NCBI GenBank assembly: GCA_963814165.1 | Contig: CAWFBW010000020.1 | Location: forward strand, 87,209 to 151,208 | Reading direction: 5' to 3' | From: DASRAA01 sp963814165 | Lineage (GTDB): Bacteria; Acidobacteriota; Terriglobia; Terriglobales; Acidobacteriaceae | Length of the DNA stretch: 64,000 nucleotides | Part shown: positions 1 to 9,216 of the stretch, piece after piece | Position numbering within the stretch: the stretch's first letter is position 1 | Layout: each line of letters starts with the position of its first letter | Position numbers and translations under genes: made by a program | The notes under the pieces: model-generated | Database searches by the model: none | Seen by the model: only the letters and a program-made list of their open reading frames with translations | What the model was told of the DNA's origin: nothing

Positions 1-152
1 TCTATACGGGAGCGAGTCTGACAGCGCAACTCGGAGGTGGAAGCACCGGACTCAGGCTTCGGGGCGAATGCCAAACGCTGGACTACTTACTCCGTCGTGC
101 TCTCTACGACAACTCTCTTGCCAATTATGCTATTCAGCGTTACGCTGTTTAG
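1..152 (+). CDS. Possible C-terminal end of an upstream gene (partial)
   Basis: A frame open from the window edge runs to a TAG at 150-152 and would encode about 49 residues ending in NYAIQRYAV. The composition is protein-like, with a mix of Gly, Leu, Arg and Tyr and no long low-complexity stretch. There is no recognisable motif and too little sequence to name a family. If real, its stop lies inside the palindrome that precedes the AAA+ ATPase, which would then follow it closely on the same strand. It could equally be a chance open frame. Confidence 0.22.
   Translation, partial: YTGASLTAQLGGGSTGLRLRGECQTLDYLLRRALYDNSLANYAIQRYAV
135..147. promoter_or_regulatory. Operator-like palindrome just upstream of the AAA+ ATPase
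   Basis: CAGCGT-T-ACGCTG is a perfect 6-bp inverted repeat around one central base, ending 11 bases before the ATG at 159. It is followed by TTTAGCGCAAC, which abuts the start codon, and there is no Shine-Dalgarno sequence. A related motif, TTTAGCGTAACG, lies at 1309-1320 just after the gene's stop. A regulator or recombinase binding site, or a mobile-unit end, would all fit; the role is inferred only from symmetry and position. Confidence 0.35.
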
Positions 153-158
153 CGCAAC

Positions 159-1301
159 ATGAAACTCAACGAAAACCCTTTCATCTTCGGCGAGATTATT
201 GACGACGAGAACTTCGTCAATCGCGCGGTAGAGCTTCGCCAGCTTGTCCGCGACCTCGCTGACGGCCAGAAAGTGTTCCTGTTGTCGCCCCGGCGTTTCG
301 GCAAGAGCTCGCTGGTGGCCATGGCGATGCTCAAGCTGAAGAAGCGGCACATCCATACCGTCAGCCTCACCGTGAGCAGCTATTCCAGCTATGCGCAGTT
401 CCTCGAAAAGTTTGCCGAGAAGGTCCTGCGCGCCGCCGGTCCCTGGGATCGTGTGAAGGATTGGGTCACACGCTTCGGCCGCCAGGTCAAGCCCGACGTC
501 AACTACAACATCACCACCGGCGAAGTCAGCCTGTCGCTGGGCAAAGGCGCCGGGTTCGATCCCGCGCCCATCGCACCGGAAATCTTTGCCCTTCCTGGAG
601 AACTCACAAAGAACGGCGACTTTCGCATGGCGATTTGCCTCGACGAGTTCCAGCAGATTACGGAATTCAACGGCGGCTCGGTCGAGAACGTTATTCGCAA
701 CCAGGTACAGGAGCAGCGCGGTGTCGGCTACGTCTTCGCCGGCTCGCAGCCCTCGCTGATGCAGGAAATGCTTTCCGCCAGCCGTCCGTTTCACAAGGCG
801 GGGCCGCAGATCTTTCTCGACAAGATCTCTGCCGCCGATTGGAAGCAGTTCATCACCGCTCAGTTCCAGCGTCGTGGCCGCACCATCGCTGACCCGGCGC
901 TGGAGCTTCTACTGAGCGCCGCCGACCTCATCCCCTACGACGTGCAGCGTATCGCCCATGAACTTTGGGACCACGCCGAGCTGCAAAGCAAGAAGCAGCT
1001 CGGGATCGCAGACGTTGAGGCTGTTGTCAACGCGTTGGTCTCCGGCCAATCCACCTACTTTGAGTTGCTGTGGGAGCAACTCGCCCCCCGCCAGCGCGCC
1101 GCTCTACAAGCGGTGGCCGCTCGAGGCTCCGCTGACCTCTATTCGCAGACGCTTCGCGAAGAGTTTCGGCTCGGCCCCGCCTCCACCGTGCAGAAGGCCT
1201 TCCAGTCGCTGGACGCCAAAGACATCCTCGATCGCTACAAAGGCGATTACTTCTTCCTCGACCCGCTGTTCCCGCTCTGGATCAAGAAGCGGTCCGCGTA
1301 G
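159..1301 (+). CDS. AAA+ ATPase of the archaeal-type ATPase_2 family
   Basis: A 380-residue P-loop ATPase. The Walker A motif is SPRRFGKSS (residues 43-51, G48 K49 S50) and the Walker B motif is AICLDEF with D162 and E163. A sensor-1-like segment YVFAGSQ lies near residues 191-197. The C-terminal 100 residues look like a winged helix (SADLYSQTLREEF and the segment ending KGDYFFLDPLFPLWI). This order is typical of stand-alone archaeal-type ATPases (PF01637), whose cellular roles are mostly unknown and many of which behave as mobile single genes. There is no obvious ribosome-binding site; the ATG follows directly on a TTTAGCGCAAC motif. No partner gene is adjacent, because the next gene is on the other strand 310 bases away. 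Bacterial STAND-like or defence functions are possible but not shown. Confidence 0.85.
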   Translation: MKLNENPFIFGEIIDDENFVNRAVELRQLVRDLADGQKVFLLSPRRFGKSSLVAMAMLKLKKRHIHTVSLTVSSYSSYAQFLEKFAEKVLRAAGPWDRVKDWVTRFGRQVKPDVNYNITTGEVSLSLGKGAGFDPAPIAPEIFALPGELTKNGDFRMAICLDEFQQITEFNGGSVENVIRNQVQEQRGVGYVFAGSQPSLMQEMLSASRPFHKAGPQIFLDKISAADWKQFITAQFQRRGRTIADPALELLLSAADLIPYDVQRIAHELWDHAELQSKKQLGIADVEAVVNALVSGQSTYFELLWEQLAPRQRAALQAVAARGSADLYSQTLREEFRLGPASTVQKAFQSLDAKDILDRYKGDYFFLDPLFPLWIKKRSA

Positions 1302-1611
1302 TACGCCATTTAGCGTAACGCCAATCGGCATAGTTTGGCCGGTTACTAAAGTTTTCTTGCTCACACGAATTTTCGTGACAGGCTGGCTCGCCAGGTCTAT
1401 CAGTAATATTGGATTTATCGCCCTAAACGATGGGCACGAGCCGTGCGGTATTCCGGCCGGTTCGTTAAGTTCTTTGAAATCTATGACTTCCATGTAAGTC
1501 ACATGGGGACAATAGCTTACGTCAGAAATCATGCGTAACTCACTGATTCCACAGCGGGGCAGGGGGAGGGGTCTTTCGCCAAGTCTTCGCTTTTTCAGGC
1601 CCCGCCAACTT
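1302..1611. other. Non-coding stretch after the AAA+ ATPase
   Basis: About 310 bases between the plus-strand ATPase and the 3' end of the minus-strand VOC gene. It starts with TTTAGCGTAACG (1309-1320), which resembles the motif before the ATPase. There is a small hairpin GCACG/CGTGC at 1434-1446. I see no credible protein or RNA gene. Confidence 0.6.
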
Positions 1612-2328
1612 TCAGCTGCCGAGTGTCAGTGGTCCAGTCGGACCGACGATCTTCGCCCACAGGTGGCTCGGTTTGCCGCTGGCGACCTCGACGGAGATTC
1701 CCAACTTCTGGAACTCGGCTTCCAGTGCCAGGCTGTCGGGACTCACAACTGCGAAGCCCTCCAACTGGCAGCCCGAAGGCGCATCGACCGACGGATGCAC
1801 TGTCTCCGCGCCCCACTGGATGAAGAACGGAATCAGCCCATCATGGTCATCGGAAACATTGAGCGTTTGCCAGTGCAGCATTTGGCCATCAGGACGTGCG
1901 CGCGAACCCGGCGTTGGCCCCTGGAACTGCACGCCTGCTTTTTTCCAGCGCTCGGCGACTCCCACAATGTCAGACGTGTGCACCGCCCAATCCACCAGCG
2001 TCGGCGTCGTAAGTTTCTTCAGCATCGCCGGCAATTCCGCCCGCACTTTGGGAACTTCGGTCTGAGCGGGATCGGGAGCAATGACCTCGAGATAGCGCAG
2101 CGGCCCGAGCGCCAGCAGGGCATTGCGGGTGCCGCGTCCCGGGTGCACGCCGCCTAAGGCAGGTTTTACGCCGGTATGCTTCTCCACGAAAGCGATCCCC
2201 GCCTCGAGATCGTTGCAGCCGAGCAGTAGATGATCGAGCATAGTGGGAACATTCTCCGCGGCAATCAGGCTGCGCGACATGGCCGCAGCAGCACCCGTCA
2301 TGATGACAAATTCCCGTCGCGAAATCAT
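1612..2328 (-). CDS. Tat-exported VOC (glyoxalase-like) family protein
   Basis: About 238 residues starting MISRREFVIMTGAAAA. The SRREFV motif followed by a hydrophobic stretch is a twin-arginine signal, so I infer a folded, probably metal-binding protein exported to the periplasm. The start at 2328 is chosen because of this signal and an AGGATT ribosome-binding site just upstream; a longer in-frame start at 2412 would bury the signal. The body contains the glyoxalase-like pattern (TMLDHLLLGCNDLEAGIAFVEKH, then VDWAVHTSDI and HWQTLNVSDDHDGLIPFFIQWG) expected of PF13468-type domains with two beta-alpha-beta-beta-beta modules. Substrate unknown. Confidence 0.82.
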   Translation of the reverse strand: MISRREFVIMTGAAAAMSRSLIAAENVPTMLDHLLLGCNDLEAGIAFVEKHTGVKPALGGVHPGRGTRNALLALGPLRYLEVIAPDPAQTEVPKVRAELPAMLKKLTTPTLVDWAVHTSDIVGVAERWKKAGVQFQGPTPGSRARPDGQMLHWQTLNVSDDHDGLIPFFIQWGAETVHPSVDAPSGCQLEGFAVVSPDSLALEAEFQKLGISVEVASGKPSHLWAKIVGPTGPLTLGS

Positions 2329-2362
2329 GGTTGAATCCTGCGAATCGTGATGAGAGTGGAAG

Positions 2363-3055
2363 TTAAGCGCTCTCCGATGCAAGCGAGCCCAGCAATTGCT
2401 GCATCGACTCACCCGGATCCTGGCTGGCGAATTTTTCGTCGAGCACGACGAACCGGACCGATGGTGCGATTTCCTGGAGAACCTGGCGCGTTGTTCTTCC
2501 GTCCACTGTCTGCATGTGCGCCGACAGCACCATTGTTTTCGGCTTCATGGCTTTCAGCAGGATTTTCGCATCTTCGAGCTTGCCGGTGACGACCGCGTTG
2601 TATCCGGCGCTGAACAGCACCTCGCGCATCAGAGCGCGAACGTCTCCGGAGTCGATCAGGCATAGCACGCGCGGCCGCGCGTCACCTGCGAGTCCCTTGG
2701 AATAGCGCGAACCCAGGTACGCTGCGGTGATCGCTTCCTCCGGCGAGTCGTAAACTTCGAACAGCTTGGTGAGGTTGGTCATCTCCAGCACCTTGCGGAC
2801 GGGCTCCGGAACGCCGCTGAGTTTGAGGTCGCCATGCTTGGAACGCGAAGTATGCATCAGGCGCACCAACGCTCCCAGGCCGCTGCTGTCGATGAATTCC
2901 ACCTGATTGAGTTGCATCACGATCTCGGCGTACTTGGCGCGCGTGTCGCCGAAATACGCATGCAGGGCATGTACTTCAGGTCCGGCAACGATGCGCCCAT
3001 AACACTGCACCACCAGCACATCGCCGACAGGGCGACTTTCGATTCGCAACGGCAT
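2363..3055 (-). CDS. STAS domain protein with C-terminal receiver-like domain
   Basis: About 230 residues. Residues 1-105 form a STAS (anti-sigma-factor antagonist) domain with the diagnostic VEFIDSSGLGALVRL, in which the second Ser is the usual phosphorylation site of SpoIIAA-like proteins. A second domain from about residue 128 (PRVLCLIDSGDVRALMREVLFSAGY, then MVLSAHMQTVDGRTTRQVLQEI) has the layout of a response-regulator receiver, but the usual phospho-acceptor Asp is replaced (VLSAHM), so it is probably a pseudo-receiver. I chose ATG 3055 over 3076 because GGAGG lies 4 bases upstream. A role in partner-switching control is inferred. No kinase or phosphatase partner is adjacent. Confidence 0.8.
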   Translation of the reverse strand: MPLRIESRPVGDVLVVQCYGRIVAGPEVHALHAYFGDTRAKYAEIVMQLNQVEFIDSSGLGALVRLMHTSRSKHGDLKLSGVPEPVRKVLEMTNLTKLFEVYDSPEEAITAAYLGSRYSKGLAGDARPRVLCLIDSGDVRALMREVLFSAGYNAVVTGKLEDAKILLKAMKPKTMVLSAHMQTVDGRTTRQVLQEIAPSVRFVVLDEKFASQDPGESMQQLLGSLASESA

Positions 3056-3151
3056 TACGCCTCCAGGGCCCTGCAACCAAGGCTTGGTTCAAGGTATCGA
3101 GTCACGGCAGTTTACATCAAGCTCTGCGTCGGAGCCAGAGCGGGCGGCGCA

Positions 3152-3157
3152 TATACT
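3152..3157 (+). promoter_or_regulatory. -10 box TATACT for a probably leaderless GNAT gene
   Basis: TATACT ends 9 bases before the ATG at 3167. With the usual 6-8 bases from -10 box to start of transcription, the mRNA would begin at or within a few bases of the start codon, which agrees with the lack of any Shine-Dalgarno sequence. No good -35 box is visible. Confidence 0.4.
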
Positions 3158-3166
3158 GTTTTACTG

Positions 3167-3751
3167 ATGCGCGACGGATACACCGATCTGCCTTCTGGCA
3201 AACTCGCCAACGTGGTGACGTATCTCGAGATGCGAACGCCTCCAGCATTCACAGCTCACACAACTTCAGACTTCCAGATTCGGCTCGTTGAGCATCCCGA
3301 TCTCGGCTGGTACCGAGCGCTGTACCGTCGAATCGGCGAGCCCTGGCTGTGGTTTAGCCGATTGCGAATGCGGGACGATGAACTGCGGGCCGTACTCGAC
3401 GACTCCAATATTGACGTCTTTGTACTGTCGAGGGGCGGTGAGGACCACGGGCTGTTGGAATTCGACCGCCGCAAAATGCCCGATATAGAGATCGCATTCT
3501 TCGGTGTGACTCCCGAGATGATCGGGAAAGGCGCCGGACGCGCATTGCTGCAGCACTGCCTTTCGCTAGTGTGGGAGCATCATCCGCAGCGAGTGTGGCT
3601 GCATACCTGCACCTCCGACCATCCGTCAGCGCTGGCGTTCTACAGGAAGTTTGGGTTCGTTCCCTACAAGCGCGCGATCGAGATCGAAGACGACCCGCGG
3701 GTTACGGGAGAGATGCCGCGCTCAGCAGCGCCGCATGTGCCGATTTTGTGA
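3167..3751 (+). CDS. GNAT family N-acetyltransferase
   Basis: About 194 residues. The acetyl-CoA-binding motif A is clear (FGVTPEMIGKGAGRALL, matching the Q/RxxGxG/A pattern), followed by motif B (VWLHTCTSDHPSALAFYRKFGFVPYKR), which is the common end of GNAT folds. The start at 3167 fits both the domain boundary and a TATACT -10 box 9 bases upstream; the longer in-frame frame back to 2834 is antisense to the STAS gene and has no protein character. Substrate unknown. The 3' end is only 7 bases from the convergent amidohydrolase stop. Confidence 0.85.
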   Translation: MRDGYTDLPSGKLANVVTYLEMRTPPAFTAHTTSDFQIRLVEHPDLGWYRALYRRIGEPWLWFSRLRMRDDELRAVLDDSNIDVFVLSRGGEDHGLLEFDRRKMPDIEIAFFGVTPEMIGKGAGRALLQHCLSLVWEHHPQRVWLHTCTSDHPSALAFYRKFGFVPYKRAIEIEDDPRVTGEMPRSAAPHVPIL

Positions 3752-3758
3752 AGCGCTC

Positions 3759-5045
3759 TTACGGCTTCACATACACTACTCCACCCTTCATGACGAAGTT
3801 GACCTTTTCCAACTGGTGAATGTCGGTCATCGGGTCGGCTGGAACCGCGACGATGTCGGCGTATTTACCGGCTTCCACTGAACCAATCTTGTCTTGCATG
3901 CCAAGCAACTCAGCCGCGGTCATGTTTGCGGAGTGGAGCGCCTGCGCAGGAGTCATCCCGTATTTCACCATGATGGGAAACTCTCTTGCCGGGTCGATCT
4001 TCCAGTCAAAGCCTCCGGCATCCGTGCCGAAGGCGATCTTCACGCCGGCCTTCAGCGCCCGGCGAAACGTGTCTTCATGGATCTTGATCATGTCCACCCA
4101 GACCTTTGCGCCTTCAGCGGCGCGGCCCTCGGCGACGTACTCACCGACAAACAGGGTCGGCACGTAGTACGTTCCGTGAGCCACCATGGTTTTCAGGTCA
4201 GCATCCGCGATGTACATTCCGTGCTCGATGCTGTCGACACCGGCCTCAACCGAGTTGTGCACACCATTCAGCGCCGCGGCGTGAGATGCGACCTTGTGCC
4301 GCTCGCGGTGCGCCTCATCGACGATCGCCTTGAGTTCGTCGAGAGTGAAGGTCGGAATGTCGTCGAGTACGCCGTCGGGCCGCACGAAGTAACTGCGGTC
4401 GCTGTATACCTTGATCCAGTCCACGCCATTGGAAATCTGTTCGCGCGCCGCCTTACGGCCATCGTCGGCGCCGTCCACTTCTTGCACGCCCTTGGGCATC
4501 TTCAATTCCCAGGAATACCCGAGCAGCGGATATGCGCCCGTCACATCCATCGCGCGGCCCGCGACCTGCATTCGCGGTCCCGGAATTACGCCGTTATTGA
4601 TGGCCTTCTTGATGTCCACGTCGGCGTAGCCAGCGCCTTCGGTTTCGAGGTCGCGGATCGTGGTGAAGCCGTATTCCAGCGCGCGCCGGGCCGCCTGCGT
4701 TCCGAGGATAGTGCGATACGGTGTGGACCACTTTAGCAACTGTACGTCGTAGTCGTCTGCGGTGATGTCACCTTGCAGCAGTACGTGCGTGTGGGTATCG
4801 ATCAGGCCGGGCAGACACACCTCATTGCTCAGATCGATGACCTCGGCGCCTGCCTCGGGCTTGGCCGTGCCCACGGCTTCGATCTTCCCGCCCACTACGC
4901 GCACGGTGACGTTTCGCTGGGGCGCGTCGCTCTTGCCGTCGTAGAGCGTGCCGCAATTCAGGTAGGCGACTTTCGCAAGAGTCGCCGGCGCGGCCTGTGC
5001 CGCCAGCGAACCCATCAGTAAGAACATGGCAACGAAGTGCTTCAT
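3759..5045 (-). CDS. Secreted metal-dependent amidohydrolase
   Basis: About 428 residues. The N-terminus MKHFVAMFLLMGSLAAQAA is a Sec signal peptide. The amidohydrolase metal ligands are visible in order: DTHTHV (HxH), the Lys of WIKVYSD (possibly carbamylated), SHAA, EHGMY, and FGTDAGG (Asp). An ENN-like small beta domain wraps the barrel (YLNCGTLYDGKSDAP at the start, GKYADIVAVPADPMTDI at the end). The closest known groups are imidazolonepropionase-like or prolidase-like (Xaa-Pro dipeptidase/carboxypeptidase) enzymes. ATG 5045 has GGAG 6 bases upstream; an in-frame GTG 4 codons earlier is less likely. Substrate probably a dipeptide or N-acyl compound, not determinable here. Confidence 0.85.
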   Translation of the reverse strand: MKHFVAMFLLMGSLAAQAAPATLAKVAYLNCGTLYDGKSDAPQRNVTVRVVGGKIEAVGTAKPEAGAEVIDLSNEVCLPGLIDTHTHVLLQGDITADDYDVQLLKWSTPYRTILGTQAARRALEYGFTTIRDLETEGAGYADVDIKKAINNGVIPGPRMQVAGRAMDVTGAYPLLGYSWELKMPKGVQEVDGADDGRKAAREQISNGVDWIKVYSDRSYFVRPDGVLDDIPTFTLDELKAIVDEAHRERHKVASHAAALNGVHNSVEAGVDSIEHGMYIADADLKTMVAHGTYYVPTLFVGEYVAEGRAAEGAKVWVDMIKIHEDTFRRALKAGVKIAFGTDAGGFDWKIDPAREFPIMVKYGMTPAQALHSANMTAAELLGMQDKIGSVEAGKYADIVAVPADPMTDIHQLEKVNFVMKGGVVYVKP

Positions 5046-5097
5046 GATTGGCTCCACGAGTTCCCTTGGAATCTACTGGCAACTGGCCACTTCAACC

Positions 5098-5859
5098 TCA
5101 CGGCTGGCTAGGTGCAGGCCTACCTTCGCATCCAAGTTTTTGTACCGCGTCGGCTACATTCTTGTACTCCGGAGACGCCTTGACGTTCTCGTGAACGGTT
5201 AGATAGGTGCGCATCAGGAGCGGGCACGCTTCGGTGATGCCCAATCGCGAAACGATCTCCACTGCAAACGGGCTCGGGAACGGTCCGGCCAGTCCGTAGA
5301 ACCGTTCCAGCACCGCACCCAGCGCGGGCTTGTTCTTACGAAGAATTTCGTCGAGCGCCGTTTGGAGTTCCTGTTCCTTCTCCGATAACTCTTTAGGGGG
5401 ATTCGGAGCAATCTCTTCCGCCGGACGGTCACCGTGCCACATGCGCTCGTCGAAATACAGGATGTTCCGGACGCACTCGACCGAGCAGCCGGTACGGTAG
5501 ATGGCATTGGCCAGAGCCTGCCGCATCGCGAGATCTTCGGTGGGCAGCATCAACTCCGACAGCCGCGATACGCGCACCGCGTCTTTGCGGTCCACCAGCG
5601 CCTGCAATGCCGCCAGGCGAACCTGTTGGTTTTGCGCACCCGATACGACGACTCCGAGCAGTTCAGCCGAACGCTGCCCCGAATAGGAAGCGAGTCGCTG
5701 CACCGTGCCTACGTCAGCCTTCTTGTCGAGAGCGGAGCGCGCCAGGGCATCGATGCGAGCATTACGCCACGTGGTGAAGCCAGTCACAGCCAGAAGAATG
5801 ATGATGATGGCGATGCCGATGCGAGCTGGCCGAAATCCGAAATCGTCGAGCAGTGACAT
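5098..5859 (-). CDS. Membrane-anchored helical-repeat protein, function unknown
   Basis: 253 residues. One transmembrane helix near the N-terminus (residues 13-30, IGIAIIIILLAVTGFTTW) with a short cytoplasmic lead. The rest is predicted soluble and alpha-helical with HEAT-like pairs (NQQVRLAALQALVDRKDAVRVSRLSEL, LAMRQALANAIYRTG). Three Cys residues (GCSVEC and GCEG) suggest a possible extracytoplasmic disulfide. I do not recognise the family. It lies on the same strand as the amidohydrolase, 52 bases upstream of its start, so co-transcription is possible. Confidence 0.65.
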   Translation of the reverse strand: MSLLDDFGFRPARIGIAIIIILLAVTGFTTWRNARIDALARSALDKKADVGTVQRLASYSGQRSAELLGVVVSGAQNQQVRLAALQALVDRKDAVRVSRLSELMLPTEDLAMRQALANAIYRTGCSVECVRNILYFDERMWHGDRPAEEIAPNPPKELSEKEQELQTALDEILRKNKPALGAVLERFYGLAGPFPSPFAVEIVSRLGITEACPLLMRTYLTVHENVKASPEYKNVADAVQKLGCEGRPAPSQP

Positions 5860-5930
5860 GATTTGCTTCTACGGTATCAGAGCGGCCGCCGAGCGCAACG
5901 TCTGTTCTGAAGCGCAGGTGAACACAACAA

Positions 5931-5966
5931 GGCCCTCGGCGGTTCGGGCCAAACCCACCGAGGGCC
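5931..5966. repeat. Perfect 9-bp inverted repeat in the divergent intergenic region
   Basis: GGCCCTCGG and CCGAGGGCC flank an 18-base spacer; the arms extend to 11 of 12 bases with one mismatch. It sits between two divergent genes (minus 5098-5859 and plus from 6089). On the minus strand the hairpin is followed by a T-rich stretch (TTGTTGTGTT), so it could attenuate leftward transcription before the 5859 gene; that is an inference. Confidence 0.4.
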
Positions 5967-6088
5967 GCAAGTGATGAATCGTCTGGCGCCGACGACAAGG
6001 TTTGCAATCTTAACTCAACCTGAATTTGACCTGTGCTGTTGGTTGCAGCGCACAGCGTGTTTCGACGAGGCGGAGTTACTATTGCTGC

Positions 6089-9083
6089 ATGAGCGCCAAC
6101 CCAGCCCTCGAAGCCGCCATTGAGCACGAAAAAGTCTTCGAAGCCTTCGAAAACCTCATGCCTTACCGCGTGCAGGACATCCTGCTGGTTTCAAGTCTGT
6201 ACGACTCGTTCATTCTGCGTGAAGACGGCCGCCTGAACGAGATGCTCATAGGCGAGTCGTACGAACTCAACCTGCAGCACGTGCCCCGTATCACCCACGT
6301 CAAGACCGGGGCAGAGGCGCTGGCGTTGGCGCGGGCCGATTCCCGATTCAACCTCATTGTCACGAACCTTGAGTTGGAAGACATGAGCGCCGCGGATTTG
6401 GCCACGGAAGTGAATCGCTCGGGGATCGGCGCGTCTGTTGTTGTGCTTGCGTACGACTACAGCGAAGTGAAGAGCTTCGTTTCGCGCACGCCGCACAGCC
6501 CGATAGAACGCATATTTCTGTGGCAGGGCAATGCCCGCATTCTGATCTCGATCATCAAGTACATCGAGGACAAGATGAACGTCGAGCATGACACTGACGC
6601 CATGAACGTGCCGGTCATGCTAGTGGTAGAAGACAACATTCGCTATTACTCGTCGTTCCTGCCGGTGATTTATACGGAGCTCATCAGCCAGGCAAGGCGA
6701 TTGATCAGCGAAGGCCTCAACGTGGCGCACAAGCTGGTGCGCATGCGCGCGCGTCCCAAGATCCTGCTGGCCTCCGATTTTGAAACCGGCGCCGAGTTAG
6801 CTCTGCGCTACCGGCAGAACCTGCTGGGCGTAGTGCTGGATGTGGAATTTCCCCGCCGCGGGCAGGTAATGCCGGAGGCTGGATTCGAGTTGGCACGGCT
6901 GATTCGCAGCGTCGTGCCTGACGTCCCCATCGTGCTGCAATCGGGCCGGCCGGAATTCATGGACAAGGCATACGCCGAGGAGTTCGCGTTCCTGCAAAAG
7001 CGTTCGCCCACCCTGCTGGGAGACCTGCGCGACTGGCTGATTGCGCAGGTAGGGTTTGGGGACTTCATTTTCCGACTGCCGGACCGTAAGACCGAAGTCG
7101 CGCGGGCCAGTAACCTCAACGAACTCGAGGAAGCGCTTCGCACTGTTCCCGCTGAAAGCATTTCGTACCACGCCGGGCGCAATCACTTTTCGCACTGGCT
7201 CATGGCCCGTACCGAGTTTGCCGTCGCACAAAAACTGCGGCCACGCAAAGTTTCTGACTTCGCAAGCATCGAGGTGCTGCGCCGCGACCTGATTGAGGCC
7301 ATCACCAGTTACCGTCGCGAACAAAGCCAGACGCTGGTGGGTGATTTCAATCCCGAAATGTTCCAGCCTCTGGACACGTATTTTCTGCGCATCGGTGACG
7401 GGTCGCTCGGCGGCAAGGCGCGCGGACTGGCCTTCGCACGGCACCTGCTGCATCCCCGGCACATGCCGCGAATGTATCCGGGAGTTCGAATCTGCGTACC
7501 GCGCACGGTGGTGCTGGCCACCGATACGTTTGACCGATTCATCGCCGAGAATGACCTGCACGACTTTGCCATGCGCTGCCCCGGCGACGCGGAGATCGTC
7601 GAACGGTTTCTTGCTTCACCGCTACCCGCCGACATCCAGCAACATCTGAGGGCGTTTCTGGAGAAGGTGACTTTTCCGCTGGCCGTGCGCTCGTCGAGCC
7701 TGCTGGAAGATTCGCAGTACCAGCCGTTCTCCGGCGTGTATGACACATTCATGCTGGGCAATCACGATCCTGACATCGAGGTTCGCCTTCGCCAGCTCAC
7801 AGAAGCCATTAAGCGAGTGTACGCATCCACGTTCAGCCAGCACACCAAGGCCTATGTCCGAGCAACGCCCTATCGTCTGGAAGAAGAGAAGATGGCGGTG
7901 ATGATCCAGGAGGTTGTGGGTTCGGCACACGGACAGCGTTACTACCCTGAGTTTTCCGGCGTTGTGCGTTCGCGCAACTTCTATCCCATGGAGCCGCAGA
8001 CGCCCAAGGACGGGTTCGCGGCCGTCGCGCTTGGCATGGGACGTGCGGTGGTCGGGGGAGGGAAGTGCCTCACCTTCAGTCCTCGTTACCCGCGCCACCT
8101 GGTGCAGTTTTCATCGGTTGAAGACATTCTTGCCAACTCGCAGACGGAGTTTTGGGCGTTGGAGCTAACCCCGCGTGTACACCACGAAGATCCCGCTGAC
8201 GACTTGCGGGAAGTCTCCTTTCCCATTCGCACGGCCGAAACAGATGGAACGCTGCACATGGTGGCTTCGACGTATTCGGTCGAGAATCACGCGGTGTACG
8301 ACGGTCTGAGCCGGCCCGGCGCGCGCATCATCAGCTTTGCGCCCATTCTGAAGCACGGGCTTGTTCCCGCTGCCGCAGATACTGGAGCAGGTGATGACCA
8401 TCGGCGAAGATGCCATGGGGCGGCCCGTGGAGATCGAGTTTGCCGTCAGAATGCCGAAGGTGACAGGCGAAGATGCAGAGTTCGGGTTCCTACAGATGCG
8501 TCCCCTGGTGATGTCGCGCGAAGGCGAGGAGCTCAGCATGGGCGAAGTCGAGCCCGGCCGCCTCATCTGCCAGAGTGCAAAAGTCCTCGGCCACGGCCGC
8601 ATCGGCGACCTGCGCGACGTGGTCGTCGTGGACTTCAACCGCTTTGAACGCGCCCGCAGCCACGAGGTTGCACAGAGCGTGGCGCACTTCAACGCACAGC
8701 TAAGTGCTGCCGGTGCGCCGTATCTCCTGATTGGAGTGGGGAGGTGGGGGTCGAACGAACCCTGGTTGGGGATTCCCGTAAGTTGGGACCAGATCGCCGG
8801 GGCCCGTGTCATCGTAGAGTCCGGCTTCAAGGACTTTCGCGTGACGCCTTCGCAAGGCAGCCACTTCTTCCAGAATCTGACGGCGTTCCGCATCGGTTAT
8901 TTCACCGTGAACCCCGATGCTGGGGAAGGCTTTGTGGACTGGGGGTGGTTGGCGGAGCAACCCGGCACCGAGGATCACGGCTGCGTGCGGTTGCTGCACT
9001 TCGAGCAGCCGATCTCAGTGCTGATGAACGGCAAGACCGGGCAAGGCATGATTTTCAAGCCGGAGGACTTTGGATCATCTTAG
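6089..9083 (+). pseudogene. PEP/pyruvate-binding domain protein with receiver-like N-terminus, one frameshift
   Basis: About 998 codons if the shift is ignored. Frame 1 runs from ATG 6089 and is in register to about 8358; the protein continues one base later from about 8361 to the stop at 9083. The junction reads HGL then FPLPQILEQV, best explained by one extra T in GGGCTTGTTC. Two receiver-like segments come first: about residues 25-150 (Asn where the phospho-Asp is expected, LIVTNLELED) and about 180-320 (VMLVVEDN, VVLDVEFP). The PPDK N-terminal ATP-grasp domain follows from about residue 435 (GDGSLGGKARGLAFA, FPLAVRSSSLLEDSQYQPFSGVYDTF, EFGFLQMRPLVM). No phosphohistidine swivel domain (GGxxSHAA) is visible, so it is not a complete PEP synthase. 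It may be intact if the extra base is an assembly error. Confidence 0.8.
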
Positions 9084-9216
9084 CAAGCCGTTGGGAAGCC
9101 AAGCTTCCGGCGTACGCCAAACGACCAAGAAACGATGAAGCCGGTGTCGTTCCCCTACGACTCTCGTTACTTTGTCGAGGCGCGACCTTTACGGAGCAGG
9201 TCTCGGACTAACAGTC

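Noticed and set aside
1431..1448. Possible sigma-54 promoter (GG-N10-GC)
   Set aside because: Only the two dinucleotides fit and the next gene downstream on that strand is absent; the surrounding bases match poorly.
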